Part shown: positions 61,290-64,000 of the stretch, in pieces
Numbering within the stretch: position 1 is the stretch's first letter
Layout: every line of letters starts with the position of its first letter
DNA from: CAYXWM01 sp964468805
Lineage (GTDB): Bacteria > Bacillota > Clostridia > Lachnospirales > WRBF01
Assembly (NCBI GenBank): GCA_964468805.1
Contig: CAYXWM010000002.1
Coordinates: 52,756 to 116,755, forward strand
Direction: 5' to 3'
Length of the DNA: 64,000 bases
Notes under the pieces: model-generated
What the model saw: the letters and a program-made list of their open reading frames with translations, nothing else
Database searches by the model: none
Told to the model about the DNA's origin: nothing
Program-made: the position numbers and the translations under genes

Positions 61290-61979
61290 TTGGACATTCC
61301 ACAACATGTAGGGATAATAATGGACGGCAACGGGCGTTGGGCTAAGGCTAGGGGCTTGGCTAAATCCTTTGGTCACAGAGCAGGCGGACAGGCATTGAAA
61401 AAGCTGTTGCCTCACGCGGATAAGTTGGGGATAAAGTATTTGACGGTGTATGCCTTTTCAACCGAGAATTGGAGAAGACCTCAAGATGAAGTTAAGTTTT
61501 TAATGACTCTTTTAAAAGACTATTTAAGGCAGTTCATTAAGGAATCTTCCAAAAACGACATTAAGATTAACATAATCGGTGATGTGTCCCAATTAAATAC
61601 CGATTTGCAAAAGGAAATAAAACATCTTACGGAAATAACCGCCGATAAAACGGGGTTAAACTTAATTATAGCATTAAATTACGGAGGAAGAGACGAGCTT
61701 TTGCGAGGCATAAAAAAAATGCTCGAAAGCGGCGTTTCTCCCGAAAACATAAACGAAACGACAGTGCCGGACTTTTTGGATACCAAAGGTATTCCCGACC
61801 CCGACCTTATTATCAGAACAGCAGGGGAACGCAGACTGTCCAACTTTTTGTTGTGGCAGGCGGCTTACGCGGAATTTTACTTTTGCAATAAGTTTTGGCC
61901 TGAATTTACTTCTCAAGACTTAATCGATGCTGTGGAGGATTATTCTCAAAGGGAGCGTCGATTTGGCGGACGAAAATAG
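61290..61979 (+). CDS. uppS: Isoprenyl transferase (undecaprenyl diphosphate synthase)
   Basis: 229 residues. It makes the C55 lipid carrier for cell-wall synthesis. The catalytic Asp12 lies in HVGIIMDGNGRWAKARG; SFGHRAGG, YAFSTENWRRP, ALNYGGRDEL and the C-terminal PDLIIRTAGERRLSNFLLWQAAYAEFYF are conserved. I choose TTG at 61290, eight bases after TTGGAGG; the preceding ATG at 61254 lacks a site. It begins a uppS-cdsA-dxr operon of isoprenoid and lipid genes, normally preceded by pyrH-frr, which is not the case here. Confidence 0.96.
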   Translation: MDIPQHVGIIMDGNGRWAKARGLAKSFGHRAGGQALKKLLPHADKLGIKYLTVYAFSTENWRRPQDEVKFLMTLLKDYLRQFIKESSKNDIKINIIGDVSQLNTDLQKEIKHLTEITADKTGLNLIIALNYGGRDELLRGIKKMLESGVSPENINETTVPDFLDTKGIPDPDLIIRTAGERRLSNFLLWQAAYAEFYFCNKFWPEFTSQDLIDAVEDYSQRERRFGGRK

Positions 61980-61993
61980 GGGTGACGGACCGG

Positions 61994-62812
61994 ATGGTCA
62001 TGCGAATCATTTCCAGCATAATTGGCCTTCCTCTTTTAGTTTTTTTTATAACAGGTGGCAGCTATCTTCTATGGTTTATAATACTGATTGTTTCTATCAT
62101 GGGCATGGTAGAGTTTTATACTGCTGTGCAAAAAAAGCATAAGTCTATACATTTTATAGGCTATTTGTTTGCGGTGTTGTATTTTTACAGCCTGACCTTC
62201 CTTCAATCTTATTATAATTCCGTTTATCTCTTATTCTTTTCGCCGCTTTTTATAATAAGTTTATTGTTGTTTTCTATCTTTAATTTTAAAAAAGTAAATA
62301 TTTTTGACTGTGCGGTTACTTTGCTTGGTTTTTATTATATTCCCGTACTGCTGTCGTTTATTTGCCTTGTTCGTGACAAGAGCTTCGGTGAATTTTTTGT
62401 GTGGTTGATTTTTATTTGTGCTTGGGGTTGTGATACCGGGGCTTACTTTGTTGGTATACTTTTCGGAAAGCATAAATTGGCTCCTGCTCTAAGTCCCAAA
62501 AAGACAATTGAGGGTGCTCTGGGAGGCGTAGCCTTTGCCACTCTTTTTGCCTATATTTTCGGGTTTATTGTTTCTACGGTATTTAGCCTTAAAGAGGTTA
62601 ATATACCTTTAAGCTGTACCGTTATAGGGCTTGTAGGCTCCGTCTTTGCACAATTCGGCGATTTGGCGGCTTCCGCCATTAAACGTTACGCCAATATTAA
62701 GGATTTCGGAAGATTGATTCCCGGTCACGGCGGTATTTTGGATAGATTCGACAGCATACTCCTAACCGCACCGGGCGTATTTTTTGCAACAGTATTTTTG
62801 TTTGGATTTTAA
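61994..62812 (+). CDS. cdsA: Phosphatidate cytidylyltransferase
   Basis: About 272 residues, with eight or so membrane segments. It makes CDP-diacylglycerol from phosphatidic acid and CTP. The family signature appears at the C-terminus as SAIKRYANIKDFGRLIPGHGGILDRFDS, and GKHKLAPALSPKKTIEGALGG is also conserved. AGGGGTGA lies eight bases before the ATG at 61994; a GTG at 61982 and an ATG at 62000 are alternatives. Located 14 bases after uppS. Confidence 0.93.
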   Translation: MVMRIISSIIGLPLLVFFITGGSYLLWFIILIVSIMGMVEFYTAVQKKHKSIHFIGYLFAVLYFYSLTFLQSYYNSVYLLFFSPLFIISLLLFSIFNFKKVNIFDCAVTLLGFYYIPVLLSFICLVRDKSFGEFFVWLIFICAWGCDTGAYFVGILFGKHKLAPALSPKKTIEGALGGVAFATLFAYIFGFIVSTVFSLKEVNIPLSCTVIGLVGSVFAQFGDLAASAIKRYANIKDFGRLIPGHGGILDRFDSILLTAPGVFFATVFLFGF

Positions 62813-62853
62813 TTTTCGGTTAGATCTATATAATAAAGTCTTTTTGAAGGGAG

Positions 62854-62893
62854 TTTGAGGGAAACTTTTTCTTCAGAAGAAGTTTCCCTCAAA
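62854..62893 (+). other. Perfect 14-bp stem-loop between cdsA and dxr
   Basis: TTTGAGGGAAACTT (62854-62867) and AAGTTTCCCTCAAA (62880-62893) pair fully around a 12-base loop and are framed by direct copies of AAAGTCTTT. It may attenuate or process the operon RNA. Confidence 0.65.
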
Positions 62894-62924
62894 GTCTTTA
62901 TTATTTTATACCAAAGGATATAAT

Positions 62925-64000
62925 ATGAGAAAAATTTCTGTACTGGGTTCTACCGGTTCCATCGGTACTCAGACCTTAACCGTAGCCAAGGATTTGGGCA
63001 ACATACAAGTGGCGGCTATTACAGCCAACAGCAACTACAGACTTTTTGCCAAACAGATTAATGAATTTAAGCCCAAACTTGCCGTGCTTACGGACGATAC
63101 CCATAAGGACGAATTTTTAAAACTCGTGGGAAACACAGACACTGCCATTTTGTTTGGCAAAGATAATATCCTACAAGCTGCTGCCTTTCCGGAAACAGAC
63201 ATTGTAGTAAACGCCTTGGTTGGAAATATAGGTTTATTACCCACGGTTTCAGCCATTCAAGCCGGAAAAGACATAGCCTTGGCAAATAAAGAGGTGTTGG
63301 TTACAGCCGGCAGTATAATTATGCCTATGGCAATGGAAAAGGGCGTAAAAATACTGCCTGTGGACAGCGAACACTCCGCAATTTTTCAATGCTTGCAAGG
63401 CAACGAAGCTAACAGCATAAATAAAATATATCTGACCGCTTCCGGCGGTCCCTTCTTAAATTGCAAAAGAGAAGACTTGGAAAAGGTAAGACCGGAGGAT
63501 GCTTTAAAACATCCAAACTGGTCTATGGGTAATAAGATTACCATAGACAGTGCAACTTTGATGAACAAAGGTCTGGAGCTTATAGAAGCTCATTGGCTGT
63601 TCGGGGTTAATCCGGATGATATAACGGTGGTAGTTCATCCACAAAGTATAATTCATTCTATGGTTGAATACGGAGACGGAGCGGTTATGGCTCAATTGGG
63701 TATACCGGATATGAAAGTACCCATACAATACGCCTTAACCTATCCCAAAAGATTGGACAACCCATATCCCAAGTTAAACTTTTTCGAGCTGAACGCTTTA
63801 ACTTTCTACCAACCCGATTATGAATTGTTTTCCTGTTTAAAACTTGCAATTCAAGCCATAAAAACCGGCGGAATAATACCCACGGTTTTAAACGCGGCAA
63901 ATGAAATTGCAGTTTCGAGATTTTTAAGCAATGATATTGCCTTTATTGACATACCTGTATTAATAGAACAGACTATGTCTGCATATACTTCAAAGAAACC
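62925..64000 (+). CDS. dxr: 1-deoxy-D-xylulose 5-phosphate reductoisomerase (truncated by window end)
   Basis: 358 codons are visible and the gene continues past the right edge. It makes MEP from DXP in the non-mevalonate isoprenoid pathway using NADPH. The N-terminus MRKISVLGSTGSIGTQTL is the cofactor loop; ALANKEVLVTAG, LPVDSEHSAIFQCLQG, LTASGGPF, KHPNWSMGNKITIDSATLMNKGLELIEAHWLF and VHPQSIIHSMVEY are Dxr hallmarks with the metal ligands Asp and Glu. AAAGGATATA precedes the ATG. It follows cdsA by 112 bases including the stem-loop. Confidence 0.97.
   Translation, partial: MRKISVLGSTGSIGTQTLTVAKDLGNIQVAAITANSNYRLFAKQINEFKPKLAVLTDDTHKDEFLKLVGNTDTAILFGKDNILQAAAFPETDIVVNALVGNIGLLPTVSAIQAGKDIALANKEVLVTAGSIIMPMAMEKGVKILPVDSEHSAIFQCLQGNEANSINKIYLTASGGPFLNCKREDLEKVRPEDALKHPNWSMGNKITIDSATLMNKGLELIEAHWLFGVNPDDITVVVHPQSIIHSMVEYGDGAVMAQLGIPDMKVPIQYALTYPKRLDNPYPKLNFFELNALTFYQPDYELFSCLKLAIQAIKTGGIIPTVLNAANEIAVSRFLSNDIAFIDIPVLIEQTMSAYTSKK

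Overview
The window is low-GC DNA from what looks like an anaerobic Firmicute of class Clostridia. The evidence is AAGGAGG-type ribosome sites before nearly every gene, many TTG/GTG starts, Gram-positive style promoters, PRD/BglG antitermination, a type IV pilus locus without an outer-membrane secretin, and DUF348-G5-3D and MupG/MurQ proteins. I cannot name the genus. No plasmid, phage or transposase gene is visible. The window opens inside a sugar-binding lipoprotein gene and closes inside dxr.

Layout: (1) 1-5454, minus strand: LacI regulator, PMI-type cupin isomerase and a ribose-type sugar ABC transporter. (2) 5645-8830: a WYL regulator, a GyrI-like protein, a zinc-ribbon protein, a YjbR protein and a CPBP protease; a near-identical operator recurs here and again at 38.6 kb. 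(3) 9051-16378, plus strand: ptsH, ptsI, a GlcT/LicT-type antiterminator, crr, nagE, nagB and nagA, led by a consensus promoter and an RAT/terminator switch. (4) 16.5-17.7 kb: DUF3795 and DHFR-like proteins. (5) 17.8-31.7 kb: a ketose/polyol catabolic cluster (class II aldolase, PfkB kinase, GatD-like dehydrogenase, FGGY kinase, D-allulose 3-epimerase, ABC transporter, SDR, EltD-like dehydrogenase) with a divergent ROK regulator. (6) 32.2-38.0 kb: MurNAc salvage (mupG, murR, murQ, murP) plus an exported esterase. (7) 38.2-40.8 kb: small unrelated minus-strand genes separated by about 90-bp repeats that share sequence with the 3' end and downstream hairpin of an adjacent tRNA-Arg(CCU). (8) 41-46 kb: gltX, a 3D-domain protein, ribF, aroK. 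(9) 46.5-54.7 kb: type IV pilus genes (pilB, pilT, pilin, prepilin peptidase, pilC, fused pilM-pilN, pilO). (10) 54.9-64 kb: thyA-folA, an rpoB without rplL or rpoC neighbours, then uppS, cdsA, dxr.

The genes form a carbohydrate-scavenging set. GlcNAc and MurNAc enter by PTS permeases that probably share one free IIA (Crr) and the HPr/EI pair. NagA/NagB and MupG/MurQ bring cell-wall amino sugars into glycolysis. Two ABC systems import other sugars or polyols; the second feeds oxidation, 3-epimerisation, phosphorylation and aldol cleavage.

The least explained content is repetitive DNA. Three families of small palindromic elements occur between genes: A (about 100 bp, ten copies), B (about 135-140 bp, seven copies or remnants) and C (about 48 bp, two copies). 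Family B stands out because every copy lies between two co-directional genes and is oriented with their transcription; one copy supplies the last codons and stop of a pilus gene. The cassette-like array at tRNA-Arg and the isolated rpoB are the other main oddities.
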